A stretch of DNA of 64,000 nucleotides from Labyrinthula sp. Ha (GCA_015227615.1 JAALGZ010000020.1:496001-560000); one strand, 5' to 3'. Counted from the stretch's first letter, positions 21,627 through 33,782 are shown. Notes: generated from the letters alone by a model not told the origin. A program made the numbers and translations.

Positions 21627-23554
21627 AGGTTTCTGATGACAGTTAAAATCTTGTTATACGTTAAAAAAAGAAGCAAGAAATTTTATAAAAAACTTTTTAC
21701 CTTGCTTTGGTATGGGCGAATCCTTGTACTATATACTGTACATGCCATGGGAGTTATAGTCGTCGGTGTATTGTATTGCGCATATATTTAGGATTGTCCG
21801 ACCTGCTACGCTTCCCTCAAAATAGGCAAAGATATATTCCAAAATTCAACTACATATGGTAATAGTGCTTTCAAAATCACAGTGGTATCCAAATTTAACG
21901 CAAAAGGTATTGATATGATAGTTCTAAAATGACCGAAGCTCCGATACAGAGAGTTGAAGCCAGGGTATTTACAAAAACCTAAGATAGAAAAAAAAATTAT
22001 AAAAATGTTATGTCACATATTCTACTAAATGGGGTTTGACACATATGTAGTGGGTCTATATCTTTATTATGGTACAGGATCCTCTTCAAAGGCACTGTGA
22101 TTTTTGTAAATCTCATAAAATTGGTAACCATATTAACAATATCTTTATTCCATCTTTTGAAGCTACACCCAATAAACCAGTAGTATGAGTGAGAATATAA
22201 AAGAAGAAGAAAATATTTTAGAAATGGTTCCTTGGTAGTACTTCATAGCTAAATACTTCAGCTGCGGCTTTTCTACTAAAAGGCATATTTCCATAGAAAA
22301 CGCATAGTTTCGAACTAATTCTCTCCCAGATCATATACTAATATATTTACCAGGAATTCGTGTAAAATTTCGATTAGTGAACTCAACTTGTTATCTTAGA
22401 TCAGCTAGCGCCCTATATATGTTGATAATTTCCATTGTGAAGAGAATTATACGCAAATTATCTCAAATTTAGTTTTTATACTTGATACGAAGTTTTGCTG
22501 GGGTGTCCAGAATGCAAGGGAAACACACTATGATTGGTTTTAATATCCATCTATAGGGGACGGGTAATAGGACATACATGATTTTGTGGAAATTATTATT
22601 AAGTGGTAGATTCATAATCTCCTAAGGCTACTGCTATTCGAACTCAATTTTTTTTAGTATATCTTGGTAACTATCGCGCAGACTTAGAAAAGATTTGGGG
22701 CACGGAAGTTAATTAGATCATTGGAGAGCGGTTATTACAAATAGATTACATGAAGGCATTCATCCACAGTTACTGCATATGGTTATATTGCGGAGACTCC
22801 TAGGTGGATTCCTTGCGGTAAGCGATTTTACAGCGCAATGTTATTCATCTAAGATATAAGTTATATTGAAACTATGTGTTCATCCAAAGATATTGCATCT
22901 GCTTTTTGTCATGCAATACCTAATAAAAAAGGAAGAAAAAGATATATTCAAGGCTTTAGCTCTTTGATGCACGCTTGTCATCCGAATGTTAAGAGCAAAG
23001 AGAAAATAGGGTACTAATTAAATAATATATTTTTTCAGACTTTTTACAATCAATTTTTGGGTTGTACAATAAGTATTAATAGATGAAAACCCAACAAGAG
23101 AAAAAGACCGTAACTACTAGAGATAAATTCAACAACAAAATTTTGTAAGGATAAAAGGAATTAGAACCAAACTAAAACCCAAGATATTAACTAATAACTA
23201 AAAACATATTATTATAATTTCTGGGAATGCATTTGTGCGTCAGTTTAAAAAGAAGGGAAATCAAATTCACTTTCCTTTTATGTATATAGTTGTAGTTGAC
23301 AAGCAGTTAGTCCCAATACAAAAGACAAAATCTTAAATAAATACAAGTTATATATAACATAAAACTACAAAACATGTTTAAGATGTAATTGAACAGCGAG
23401 CCTTAAACTTAATGTAAGAGCTTCAGTCATTCTATATCCTTGGGTAATCCACCATTACCTATTGTTATTTCTTGGCTGAGTTTAGGAATTCATCGAAAAA
23501 CAGTACGGATTGCACAAACCCAAAAGATACAAGGAACAAAACCACAAAAAGAAA

Positions 23555-24865
23555 ATGATTCTTAATAAGCTGATAACTAGGCAGTTCAGCACATTTAACT
23601 CTTTAGCCAAGAAACAAAATCTACTAAGCTCAAAGAAACTAGGGTGCTTCTCTCTTATCAACTCGAAAAACTTTGCAACTGATACTTTTACAAGAGATCT
23701 TCCTCATGCCAACATTGGGACAATCGGACATGTAGATCACGGGAAGACCACTTTGACCGCTGCTATCACAAAGGTTTTATCAGAACAAGGAGGTGCAAAT
23801 TTTACAAGTTACGACAACATTGACAAAGCCCCTGAAGAGCGTGCAAGAGGAATTACGATTCAAACCGCCCATGTAGAGTACAAGACAGCGAATCGTCATT
23901 ATGCGCACGTTGATTGCCCAGGACATGCAGATTATGTAAAGAACATGATTACAGGTGCTGCCCAGATGGATGGAGCGATACTTGTAGTTAGTGCAACTGA
24001 TGGAGCTATGAAACAAACAAAGGAGCACTTGCTGTTAGCAAAGCAAGTTGGAGTTCCTAAGATTGTTGTTTTCTTAAACAAAGTTGATATGATTGAAGAA
24101 GCTGATGCTGATTTGTTAGAAATTGTTGAAATGGATTTGCGAGAGCTTCTCGATGCTCATGGATTCGAAGGAGATGATACCCCTATCATCCACGGATCTG
24201 CCTTAGCTGCTATTGAGGGAAAGCCAGATGCTGAAAAACCAATTTTAGAGTTAATGGATAATGTGGACACATGGATTCCTACCCCTGTGAGAGATTTAGA
24301 CAAACCTTTTCTATTAGCTGTTGAAGACGTGTTTTCTATTGGGGGTCGTGGAACTGTAGCAACTGGATTAGTTGAACAAGGTGTCATTCACACTGGAGAT
24401 GAGTTAGATATTGTTGGATTGAAGGATAAAAATGGAAAAACAGTTTGCACAGGTGTTGAAATGTTCAGAAAAAAGTTAGATAGGGGTGAAGCAGGTGATA
24501 ATGTAGGTGTACTGTTAAGAGGTGTAAAGAGAGAGGAAATTACGAGAGGACAAGTATTGTGTGCACCAGGAAGTACAAGTGCACACAAGAAGTTTGAGTG
24601 CCAAGTTTATGTTTTATCCAAGAGCGAAGGAGGAAGAAGCACACCTTTCTTTTCTAATTACAGTCCGCAGTTTTTTATTAGAACAGCTGATGTTACTGGA
24701 GTTGTAGACTTAGGTGACTCTAGTAAGATGGTTATGCCTGGTGAGGATGCTACAATTACTGTAGAGTTGATGAGTAAGATTCCAATGCACGAAGGATTAA
24801 GCTTTGCTTTTAGAGAGGGAGGTAAGACTGTTGGTGCTGGTACCATAACAAAAATAATAGAGTAG
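23555..24865 (+). CDS. TUFM: Mitochondrial translation elongation factor Tu
   Basis: GTPase that delivers aminoacyl-tRNA to the mitochondrial ribosome. The ATG at 23555 gives 436 residues in one exon. The first 40 or so residues ([20 protein letters not shown]...) are basic, hydroxylated and free of acidic residues, a typical mitochondrial targeting peptide, and the mature part begins near [20 protein letters not shown]. All GTPase motifs are present: GHVDHGKT (G1), RGITI (G2), DCPGH (G3), NKVD (G4) and GSAL (G5). The beta-barrel domains 2 and 3 are complete to the usual C-terminus ([10 protein letters not shown]). The sequence is of the bacterial/alpha-proteobacterial type, unlike cytosolic EF-1A. 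The targeting peptide favours mitochondrion over plastid. Confidence 0.95.
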   Translation: MILNKLITRQFSTFNSLAKKQNLLSSKKLGCFSLINSKNFATDTFTRDLPHANIGTIGHVDHGKTTLTAAITKVLSEQGGANFTSYDNIDKAPEERARGITIQTAHVEYKTANRHYAHVDCPGHADYVKNMITGAAQMDGAILVVSATDGAMKQTKEHLLLAKQVGVPKIVVFLNKVDMIEEADADLLEIVEMDLRELLDAHGFEGDDTPIIHGSALAAIEGKPDAEKPILELMDNVDTWIPTPVRDLDKPFLLAVEDVFSIGGRGTVATGLVEQGVIHTGDELDIVGLKDKNGKTVCTGVEMFRKKLDRGEAGDNVGVLLRGVKREEITRGQVLCAPGSTSAHKKFECQVYVLSKSEGGRSTPFFSNYSPQFFIRTADVTGVVDLGDSSKMVMPGEDATITVELMSKIPMHEGLSFAFREGGKTVGAGTITKIIE

Positions 24866-26049
24866 ATCTAATATCAGTGCTCGAGAACGTAGGAACTGAA
24901 CTTAATTTTAAACACATATCTTTGCCCTATTTACAAACTTAGAGGTACAATCTGAGAAGCTTTCTTGTTGAAAGTTTTGCTTCAAACCAAATTTTGTAAG
25001 TTCTGAGACACCTCAAAAATCTTTTAGTCTGGGCAAATTCTCTCTCAGAAACTCTTTTTCATTTTTCAGGCATTTCTCAAGAAAAATCTCGAGTATTGGG
25101 AAAAGAGTCACACGATTCATTCTGTATGAGCCCACATTTACCTCTAACCATTTCCCATATGGAATGAATGCTTTCAAAAAAGGAATCACGTTCTAAAAGC
25201 AATGGTTGATCCCGAATTTGGTTATATACTGATGCTAGTGTCCAAATGGTATAACAGTTAACCTTAGTAAGGGATTCCATAAATTGGGGGGGGGGTGGTT
25301 TGTATCTTAATTTGATTCTCAGAGCTTCTCAGTTCTCACTCCAAGTCTCTGACGAAACTCTAACCCTTTGAAGAATTTTCTCTGAAATAGATTGAGCCCT
25401 CAATCATAAACCTGGCTATGACTCTAGACATATTTCCAGAGAGTTTTCATATTAGGTCTTAATCTTGAAAATGAAATCTCAAGTCTTTGGGCACCAGCAA
25501 AAACAACTTTACAGCATTTGCAAGAGTAGTTGCTCATCCTGTTCTGCCTTATAGCAAGAAGCATATGGCCAACTTTTTTATTTATCAACCCTAATAATCA
25601 TCAATCCTATTGCTACAATTGTAAAAGTATATTCCACTTCCCCCACAAGCTTTCACGACAAAATCAATGACTTACTACTAAGTCTGAGCTAGAGTTTCTG
25701 GTATCGAAAAATAAAAGCATCGAGAAGATGACATCTTTCAAGATACTAACACAGCTTGGCACAGAGACAGATAGCAAAAATGTATATGACAATCAAATTA
25801 CAGTTTTTTGTATAGATAAAAACATCCATCAATCCAAGTTCAATACACACACACATTATAGATCCCTGTTGGAATACTTCAAAATTACTTCAAACAGAAA
25901 ACTACTACATAAACAAATAAGACAAGAGTTTACAGAGAAAGGAAACAGACTGAGAGGGATTTCTTCTATTGATCAGCCTCCCGTTAATACCGCAATATTT
26001 TGAAATACTCGTAGCTTAACTCCTACTACTAAGGGTCGAGATTGTTCAA

Positions 26050-26252
26050 TTGATAATATATCAATAAATATTTTTGCCCCTTATTTTCTTATTGATAACC
26101 ATTACTGTTGCCAAAACTAATTTTACTGATCATTGATAATCAATTCATTATCAAAGTAGAATTCAAAAAATTTAATACGAAAAAAATGCCAATTCTCTTA
26201 TTGCTAACCAAAATCAAAACAATTATGAAATAGTTATTGATATATATTATTA
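26050..26252 (-). mobile_element. MITE-like element, copy A
   Basis: A 203-bp AT-rich element with imperfect terminal inverted repeats of about 22 bp (TGATAATATATCAATAAATATT at the left; the complement of AGTTATTGATATATATTATTA at the right). Its inverted sequence aligns over its whole length with the copy at 38831-39036, including the internal core with two TTATCAAT-type blocks. There is no internal coding capacity. A target duplication cannot be assigned with certainty in such AT-rich flanks. Confidence 0.65.
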
Positions 26253-27483
26253 AGTCTAATACATATTACAGAAAAATAGTTAACAAACTGTTTTTCTCCA
26301 TACTATATCGCATAGACTATTCCAAGTGTAAAAGCAATATATTGATGCAAGTTGGAGTGTTTTATAACATAAAATTCATGATCTAAATACTATTACACAC
26401 AGAAGAAAGCAATAGTTAAAAAAAATGAAAATATTTAGCCCGATTCTAGACTACCGCAGCTGACTCAATGTCAAAATGGATGAAATTAACCTCGAACTAG
26501 AAAGCAATGCCTCCTGAAACATATTCGAGGTAGTACTACTCATACTCAGCAAGAAACTTAAGCTCCAAAATATTATGATTTAAGTATAATGAAAATTACT
26601 CGAGCAATAAGACCAGAGTGGAAACCTATGCAAAACATATTCAAAAACTGTAAAATATCTCACAACTAAACTCCAAGTTAATTAAAGAGAAAATAACTGA
26701 AGAGGTAACTAACCTGGTTTCTATCTATCATTATTAGCACAGCTTGAATATTTGCTGAGAACCTATGAAGAGGAAAAGTGCTCTGACATGGCAATAAAAG
26801 AAACTCAGAACATAAAAATAAAGGCACATGGTAAGATGATAGCTTCATAGTTAACGCATGAACTTATTAACTCCCTTCAGTTTTTTTCAGAATAAATTGT
26901 TGTAACTTTTTTGTGCAGCCTGTGATATCATGTTCTACAGGAAATATTTCTCTCAGAATCCTAGGAGTTAAAGGTCATTATCTCTGTTAACACATCTCCC
27001 AATACTTGAGAAAGATAGTTCTTTTATGTTAAAAACCTTTAGTAGTAAGAAAAATAAGTTACTGTCACGTTTAAATTCCTAAACGAGCTGAAGTTTACGG
27101 AAAATAAATCTACGATCAATTTTTTACGATTGCAATAAACAAAATCACCTCTAGTTTCGTGTCAACTTCGAAATATCCTACAAGAAGCTTTACAATATTT
27201 TCTTTAAGTTAATTTGTTTAAACTTAACGGTTCTTCCGATTTTATAATTTAATTATGCATCAATCCAAATTTCGCAAACATGGTAGGAAAAATAAACTCA
27301 CAAGTGATAAGATGATGTAAAAATAGCCATATAGTTCTTGAAACTGACGAAATACAAATCTATTTACCACTGAAAACTTCATCAATCTATTTTCCAAGCA
27401 CTTTATCTATAATTACAGTGACAACAGCTATGAAACAACCAAACGAATTAGCTTTTCTGTTTGGGTTTAGTATATGGAGGAAT

Positions 27484-27543
27484 TATATCTGTATAGGTAC
27501 CAAGAAGCTACTCTTAAGTAGCTTCTTGTCTCCTGAAGATATA
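27484..27543. other. Strong 60-nt hairpin
   Basis: A perfect 12-bp stem (27501-27512 pairing with 27517-27528, loop CTTA) continues through two small internal loops into AGG/CCT (27495-27497 with 27532-27534) and TATATCT/AGATATA (27484-27490 with 27537-27543). That makes 22 paired bases in 60 nt. No gene is near. It could be a structured RNA, a tiny palindromic mobile element or a cruciform site. Confidence 0.6.
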
Positions 27544-28494
27544 TATGTTAGGAGCAATGGTTGGACAGCTTTCTTAATGTAGAACGTTTTCGACGAAAAT
27601 CAAATTGGTCGCTCTAGAGGAAATAAGCAACATGAACTATACAAAATCTGCCAAAATAAACACGGTTTGCTCAAACTATGACATATGAAGACTTCTGAAC
27701 CTCGTTCATCCAGTGAAAAAAAACAAATTTTTGCGTTCTACCTCTATTCGGGCAGCCGTGCAACTTACAAAGTAGTTAGAAGTACTGCACCGCTGTGGTA
27801 GAAACCAAATCCTTAAGACAACGATGGTGAATAGATTAACAGTAGAGTAAAGAGCAACGAACTAGAAGATCTTGCGTTGTAAATGTTTATACATTGATCA
27901 TAAGTCTTGTTTTAAGAGCACCCCTCTTCTTTTTTAAAATCAAATCAGGAACATATCTGTTGGCTTGCCCCTCTTTAACGGCTTCACTATGATGTAGACT
28001 AGCTGTAGCACTTAAAGTCGTAATATATACATCCATGTGTCTACAACATATCTTTCTTCTGTGGAGAGTAAGGTTTTTTATCTTTTCTTCTAGTAAGACT
28101 TCTGTGCTCCTTAAGTTACAGGTATACTATTTGGATAGCTGATGAGTTGCTAGCAATCTCTTGATGTGAAATCAAAGTAAAGCAAGGCTTTTGTAGTACC
28201 AAAAAGATTCCGTAGAAGGAGGACCTTGTACAGAAGTACCCATCGCGAGCTTAATAGGTACTTTGTCGCTTTCCTTTGTGGCAGAGCTATTATTGAAGAA
28301 GAGACAGATCCTGCACCTGGGTGATACTACAGCAACTTGTAGAGATATAGCTCCGTCAAACCTCAACAAGACCGCGGTTCTAATCTTGTTTTCTCTATTT
28401 GTGAAAACCAAGTAACATCGTAAAATTTTTTCATTGATCGACAAGAACCTTTAGTACAGAGTCGAACTTCATTGTTTGGGCCACGGCCCTCGGA

Positions 28495-28622
28495 GTAGGC
28501 GTGTTTAACGAGAGAGTCTTAACGAGATCTTCTCAAGAAGAGCACTCTCGCTATTTCGCAGTACAGATACTTTGATAAAATCCTTCTCGAGAAACTTTTG
28601 TTATCTCGATAAATACGCCTAC
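28495..28622. mobile_element. 128-bp inverted-repeat element
   Basis: The left end GTAGGCGTGTTTAACGAGA (28495-28513) is repeated inverted at the right end (28604-28622) with 17 of 19 bases identical. Inside each half is a smaller palindrome: TCTTCTCAAGAAGA at about 28528-28541 and TTCTCGAGAA at about 28584-28593. TTAACGAGA occurs twice in the left half. The structure is that of a small MITE. Since it ends 251 bp before the start of the large TPR gene, it may instead be a regulatory palindrome in that gene's promoter. No second copy was found in the window. Confidence 0.6.
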
Positions 28623-28873
28623 CTCAATAAATCTAAATTTTATAATTTACAAGTAAAGTTATATATATTGTATGTTGATAAAATATATATGAACATGCAA
28701 AACTATATTTAATAACTAAATATTTCATTACCTTTATTATTAATTATCCCAAAATAGTTTAATTTCTGATCAGCATATTTTTGTAATTTCCAATTTTGGG
28801 TGCATTTCAATTCCCGGTTCTGACGCTGTCTTTTCATCCGTTTAGCTCATCTGGTGCTTGTTCCGTTAATGTA

Positions 28874-31800
28874 ATGAAAAATGTCAACAGAGAAAGACTT
28901 AAACATAAAATTTCATGCTTCAGCTGTTTCACCGTGATAAGTGGTTTAGTTTCACTTATCCTTCTTTTACTTATACTAGGGATATTAGAAGTTTCTGTCG
29001 ACGAGGAAATACGAGAAGATTTTGAAGATTTTCTGCTTGTGTTGACCGTGGAGTTCATCCTTTCCTACATTGTGGTGTTAATAGGACATCAATTGAACAA
29101 GCAAAGGTTGGATTGGATTCTATTTTCACAATATAAATTGAAGTTAATCTTTTTTGTTATACTTATAATGTTCACTTTTGGTGCCTACCCTACTCTGTAT
29201 ATGGATATTGACGAAGGCTTACACAACGTTTTTGTCGTGCTGATATTCACAAGTTTTATTCTAGCCAACATATTATATCTGATCTTAAGATCTTATGATA
29301 ATATTCAGGAAATTGAAGAATATAAAGTTTCACAAGTGGAAGAAAACTCAGGTTCTGACTCCTCTGGGGGTAAACTGGGTGCAAAAGCAAGAAGTTATTT
29401 GCTGGGTACTAGCTCTATTGTTCAGTCACTTCCTTCTGGTAAAGGATCGATGAAAAATACTTTGTACAGTTCAAAAAACTCAAAGTCTAAAAAGTTTTCA
29501 TTGATGAGTGTTGCTAGAAGAGCAACTTTGAAGAAAATATCGCGACGGCAGACAAACTCAACGAGAAGTTCCTTGAGAAAGTTTCGACAAAGCTTTACAA
29601 AGATACCTTGGATTAGAAGGTTTAAGAGAAAGACAAACATAAATGATACAACTGTTTCTATCAGAATTAATACAAAATTTCAAGATGATTTTGAAGGGGC
29701 AGGTTTAACTCTATATGTGGAAAATGAAGATTCCGAAGATGAGGAAAATGAAGAAGATACGAAAACAAAAAAAAGTCTGTTTTCATTTCTGGGGTCTCCA
29801 AAAGAAAAGGACTTGAAGAACTCAATTCAAAAAGCTACGAAATATTTTTTTGTTCCTATTTTTCTTTTCGAATGTTCTACATTCCTGACTGTTGCTGTGC
29901 TTACGATACAATCTACAAATGAGTTATTGGACGAGGCAAATTACACAGAGATGGACGAAAAAACAACCCCTATATTAATTGAAACCAATGTGGTTTCTGG
30001 TCTTGCAATCTTCTCCTTCACAACATCATTGCTCATCCTTATATTAAACTTATCTGGAAGTTTTTTTTCATTTAATTCTCTTTTTGTAAAGACACGATGG
30101 CCTCTACCAATATCTAGGTTAGAGGTTGACTCTGAGTATGATTTCTTCAAACATCATTCCGGAAAGAGAAATCTAAATTTGCCTGGTAGATTCAGCAGTG
30201 TTGACTCAGTGGAACTCATCACCCCAAGTATTAGGGAAAATATTGAACATGAAGCACGAAGTGAAGCTAAGCGAAGAAATTTCTTGTCAACACTTATTTT
30301 CTTTGACCTTGCCTTGGTTTTGATTGGACCTATTAGCTTTGTACATGGTCTGGATGAAGATGATAGATCCACCTTGTTCCGACTTGGAATCACTGAAGGT
30401 GAAGCGTTTAAGATATTACCAGTTTTCTTAGGAGCAGCTAACCTTCTTTTAATTCAAATGCAAGTTTTGATTGCTGGAGGTAAGCAGCGTACTATTGATT
30501 TAAATCATCGAAAAGCAAGTGTTTCTAAGCGAAGACAAAGGATAAAATTTTTCGGGGAACGTGCAAAGGAGGCCGCTGATTATTCACGTGACCACTTCTT
30601 TTTTACACTCTTGGTTGGGTTTCCGCTACTGCTTTCTCTGTTTACTCTGTCGTTGTATCTTTTACCTGAATCTGATACATTGGAAGAAAGTTTCTCTATT
30701 GGTCCTGTTCTTTTACCTTGGGCACTTCCTTTATTCTTTTATATCTTGAGACGTTATTCATGCTTCTGTTTGACTAAACCTCTCCATGCTAATAAGGCTG
30801 TGAAGCAACTGTTTCCTTATATTGCACTCTCTGCGGCCTCCCTGTTAATTGGAACTTTTTTACGGTCGAAGCTTCCTTTCAAAACGTATGTTGCTTACAA
30901 TGTTTACAGCATTTTTGTGTTTTGTCATTTCCTTGTTATGCTTATGGGCTACAGCCTTATGATAGAGACAGCTTTTTGGTTGGATGTAAGGCTTTCACCG
31001 GAACCTCCTGGTTTTATTAGCCCACAAAACGTAGAAGATCCTACTTCACCTCATTTGTCTCTAGGAGATGGGTATTCTACTCTAGCTTCTGCTGTCTCAA
31101 CCGCTGAAAGAAAACGTTCTGTCATGACTGGTGTTGCTTTTCTGAACTTATTGCCTTCGCCTAGTTCTAGTGATGAAGATAAACAGCACTACTTTCAGTT
31201 TCTTAAAGCTCAAAGAGTTGTTTCAAAGCTGTTTCGCAGTCGCAAAGAAGATATATTTCTATCGAAAGTGAACGTTGATTCCTCTAAAGATCGTGTTCAT
31301 CACTCTCTTGAGTCCGTGATGGACCTGTTTGTCTTTGAAGAGGGGTTTCTTCAAACTGCTTTTAATCTTGCAGATCAGATGCGCAAAGACCTTAATTATG
31401 AATCTGCTGAATTTATTTTCAACGAAATTTATGCAAATAGATACGTATATATAAGAAGCCCGAAGGTTGGAATAATTTTTACTGAGAAGTTTGCTCGCTT
31501 AAGAGAAGAGCGGAAAATGTATACCGAGTCGTTCAAGTTATTGGAGGAGGTAATTAAGAGAAAAAAAGAGGTTTTTGGAGATGACCACCTGTCGGTGTGT
31601 TTTTCGTATATTAGGGAGGGACTTTTGTTGCAAAATCAGGATTCAGAGTTGAAGACCTCGATGAAAGCTTTTCGAGAAGCTTTGAAGTTAAAAAGAAAAG
31701 TTTTGCACCAGCTTCCAGATAAATCAGCTTTGTTAACTGATTCAAAAATATTGATTGCTCAAGTTTTTTTTCAGGTAGGTGAATTCCAGCAAGGCTTCGA

Positions 31801-33247
31801 TATGGTTGAGGGTGTTGTAACAGCAAAGAAAAAGATGTTCGATGGCATTGCAGCTGGTGCAAAGCACCCAATTGAAACATTTAGGGCCCCTCTTACACAG
31901 CTTTCCGAAGCCTTTGAAGAATATAAGCAAGTTTCTGTTCGTGATGCATCGGTTGGGCTTATTTTATATAATGCTGCACTTATTTTTCTTATATGTGGGA
32001 ATGTGAAACAGGCTGTAACTCTGCTTTCACTGAGCCTTGAAAAAGCAATTGAATCTGTTGGATACTATAATGAAATTGTTGCGGAAATTATGGATACAAT
32101 AGCGGATCTGAATTCTAGTCAAGAAATGTATGAAGATGCCCTTACATTTCAGAAGGAGACAGTTCAAATTCTATCTAAGCTTTATGTATCGGATGAAGAT
32201 AATGTGAACCCTGTTACTGCTATTTATTTACACAGATTAGGCGTACGGTATAGAGATTGTGGAAGATACAAAGATTCATTGAAGCTGTTCGCACAAAGTG
32301 TGGAGCTTAAGCGATCCACATTTCCAGGAGATTTCCATGTGACTATAGGGCATTCGCTCTTAGAAAAAGCAAGTATTGAATCTAAACTTTCCTTGTTCGA
32401 GGAAGCACTCTCAACTGTGGATGATGCCATCGAAGTTTATTCAAATTTACTTGGCCGCAACAACATTTTAGTGGCTAAGGCTTTAAGGGCGAAAAGCAAT
32501 ATATTGAGAACTGGAAATGCGTCAGTAGAAGAAGACGAGGATGTGAATAATTTAGAGACTGCACTGGCCTGTCTAAAAGAAGCTCTTCAAATCGAAAGAA
32601 AAGCTACTGATATAAGCTCAGCGCAGTATGCCGTTTCAAGGTTTGAAATTGGAATGTTATTATTGCAAATGGGATATAAAGTTAGAGCGAGAAAATACTT
32701 AGAAGAAGCACTTGAGATTCAAGAAAGGGAGTTAGATGAAAATGACCCAGCTCTCAGTGATACAAGGCACGCCCTCCACTCTATTCGAAATTCAAATACA
32801 GTGAGAAAGGGCAAGCTTAAGAAAAATCACAGTGTGGATAATATTTTAGGCTTATCATCTGTTGATCTAAGCAAACAAATGGAGCTTGCAATATCTTTAG
32901 CAAGTATGGCGGAGACATTGATGAAGAAAACAAGCAATCTCACTGAACCTATTGGAATGCTTGAAGAGGCGTTACGTATCATCGTACAGGAACTTGGGCC
33001 AGATAAGGCAAGTGTACAGAGAATAACTGTACTAAAGTTGATGACAAAGGCGTATAAAAGAGAAAAAAGTAATGAGCAGTTGTTGGCTGTTCTGCAAGAT
33101 TGTTTGAGTGATGAAAGGGACTTATATGGTGATGAAAGCCCAGAAGCTGCAAAAACAAGAATCGAAATTGAAAAAGTGTTTCTAGGAAACAATCCCCAAG
33201 TAATGTCCTTGCAGGAGAGATTACATGCGAACGACATCGAAACATGA
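28874..33247 (+). CDS. Polytopic membrane protein with long TPR C-terminus
   Basis: A very large single-exon gene of 1,457 residues starting at the ATG at 28874. The frame is open upstream but without another ATG. Residues 1-700 hold about twelve hydrophobic helices. The first four (starting with FTVISGLVSLILLLLILGI and FLLVLTVEFILSYIVVLIG) are separated from the rest by a basic cytosolic loop of about 190 residues, which ends in an acidic stretch (NEDSEDEENEED). Residues 800-1457 are helical repeats of TPR/kinesin-light-chain style: repeated A-x3-L-x2-A-L-x2-K/E units such as MKAFREALKLKRKVL, ALACLKEALQIERKA and RKYLEEALEIQEREL. TPR domains bind protein partners. I know no family with this combination and assign no function. 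Confidence 0.85.
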   Translation: MKNVNRERLKHKISCFSCFTVISGLVSLILLLLILGILEVSVDEEIREDFEDFLLVLTVEFILSYIVVLIGHQLNKQRLDWILFSQYKLKLIFFVILIMFTFGAYPTLYMDIDEGLHNVFVVLIFTSFILANILYLILRSYDNIQEIEEYKVSQVEENSGSDSSGGKLGAKARSYLLGTSSIVQSLPSGKGSMKNTLYSSKNSKSKKFSLMSVARRATLKKISRRQTNSTRSSLRKFRQSFTKIPWIRRFKRKTNINDTTVSIRINTKFQDDFEGAGLTLYVENEDSEDEENEEDTKTKKSLFSFLGSPKEKDLKNSIQKATKYFFVPIFLFECSTFLTVAVLTIQSTNELLDEANYTEMDEKTTPILIETNVVSGLAIFSFTTSLLILILNLSGSFFSFNSLFVKTRWPLPISRLEVDSEYDFFKHHSGKRNLNLPGRFSSVDSVELITPSIRENIEHEARSEAKRRNFLSTLIFFDLALVLIGPISFVHGLDEDDRSTLFRLGITEGEAFKILPVFLGAANLLLIQMQVLIAGGKQRTIDLNHRKASVSKRRQRIKFFGERAKEAADYSRDHFFFTLLVGFPLLLSLFTLSLYLLPESDTLEESFSIGPVLLPWALPLFFYILRRYSCFCLTKPLHANKAVKQLFPYIALSAASLLIGTFLRSKLPFKTYVAYNVYSIFVFCHFLVMLMGYSLMIETAFWLDVRLSPEPPGFISPQNVEDPTSPHLSLGDGYSTLASAVSTAERKRSVMTGVAFLNLLPSPSSSDEDKQHYFQFLKAQRVVSKLFRSRKEDIFLSKVNVDSSKDRVHHSLESVMDLFVFEEGFLQTAFNLADQMRKDLNYESAEFIFNEIYANRYVYIRSPKVGIIFTEKFARLREERKMYTESFKLLEEVIKRKKEVFGDDHLSVCFSYIREGLLLQNQDSELKTSMKAFREALKLKRKVLHQLPDKSALLTDSKILIAQVFFQVGEFQQGFDMVEGVVTAKKKMFDGIAAGAKHPIETFRAPLTQLSEAFEEYKQVSVRDASVGLILYNAALIFLICGNVKQAVTLLSLSLEKAIESVGYYNEIVAEIMDTIADLNSSQEMYEDALTFQKETVQILSKLYVSDEDNVNPVTAIYLHRLGVRYRDCGRYKDSLKLFAQSVELKRSTFPGDFHVTIGHSLLEKASIESKLSLFEEALSTVDDAIEVYSNLLGRNNILVAKALRAKSNILRTGNASVEEDEDVNNLETALACLKEALQIERKATDISSAQYAVSRFEIGMLLLQMGYKVRARKYLEEALEIQERELDENDPALSDTRHALHSIRNSNTVRKGKLKKNHSVDNILGLSSVDLSKQMELAISLASMAETLMKKTSNLTEPIGMLEEALRIIVQELGPDKASVQRITVLKLMTKAYKREKSNEQLLAVLQDCLSDERDLYGDESPEAAKTRIEIEKVFLGNNPQVMSLQERLHANDIET

Positions 33248-33782
33248 GTATTTATGTTTCTAAATATATTTTAACATTTGGTGACTAGTTTTACAATTAT
33301 AGTTTGTTTTATTTGGTAGACATAGAGTATTATTACAGCATAAAGTGTGTTTAACCATTTTTTACATTTACTATACTGATACCGCCCATGCGCAAACATA
33401 AGAGCAGGTTTTTTTATTGTGAACAGATGAATACGCTTGGTGAGTCAGATGTAATCAGTATGCTTGTAGTTAAAGGAGCGACGAAATATTCTTAAGAATG
33501 TTAGAACCCTCGTTAGGCTGCACCTAGCCCAGGGATTCTACTCCATAATATATACCCAGAAAAAAACTAACTAAGTGTAAAGACATTTCTTACTTGGGGC
33601 TCCCCAGATCTTTACATGAAATTAAAGTTTGTGTTGGGAAGCAATCTATTGCCACAATTAACTAATTAACTTCTTGACCTGGAACAATAGTCTACTACAT
33701 GATACTACACCAATATAGAAAAACATTTTATGAGTTCGCTGTAATTGTAACATATCACTTCGAAGTTCAAATAAGTTTTCAC

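Larger units (their letters stand above)
17603..23554. other. 6-kb intergenic region with mobile DNA
   Basis: This space holds a less AT-rich, stop-riddled stretch (19300-21100) and a SINE-like insertion (21469-21626), listed separately. The flanking parts (17603-19299 and 21627-23554) are AT-rich with no convincing gene. The last few hundred bases are the 5' flank of the EF-Tu gene. Confidence 0.5.
24866..28873. other. 4-kb intergenic region with repeats
   Basis: No gene is supported. Just downstream of EF-Tu there are several TTCTCA motifs, including three within 22 bp at about 25316-25336, and a run of ten G at about 25287. A MITE-like element (26050-26252), a 60-nt hairpin (27484-27543) and a 128-bp inverted-repeat element (28495-28622) are listed separately. 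A 91-codon frame at 25728-26003 and a 90-codon minus-strand frame at 28172-28444 have no recognisable domains and are probably chance. Confidence 0.5.

Noticed and set aside
25728-26003. 91-codon plus-strand frame
   Set aside because: No hydrophobic or domain pattern, no neighbours, and it abuts the MITE-like copy. Probably chance.
28172-28444. 90-codon minus-strand frame
   Set aside because: Mixed composition without motif and no intron joins extending it. Not called.
33577-33615. Hairpin after the TPR gene
   Set aside because: Short pairings with a large asymmetric loop. Too weak to call a structured element.
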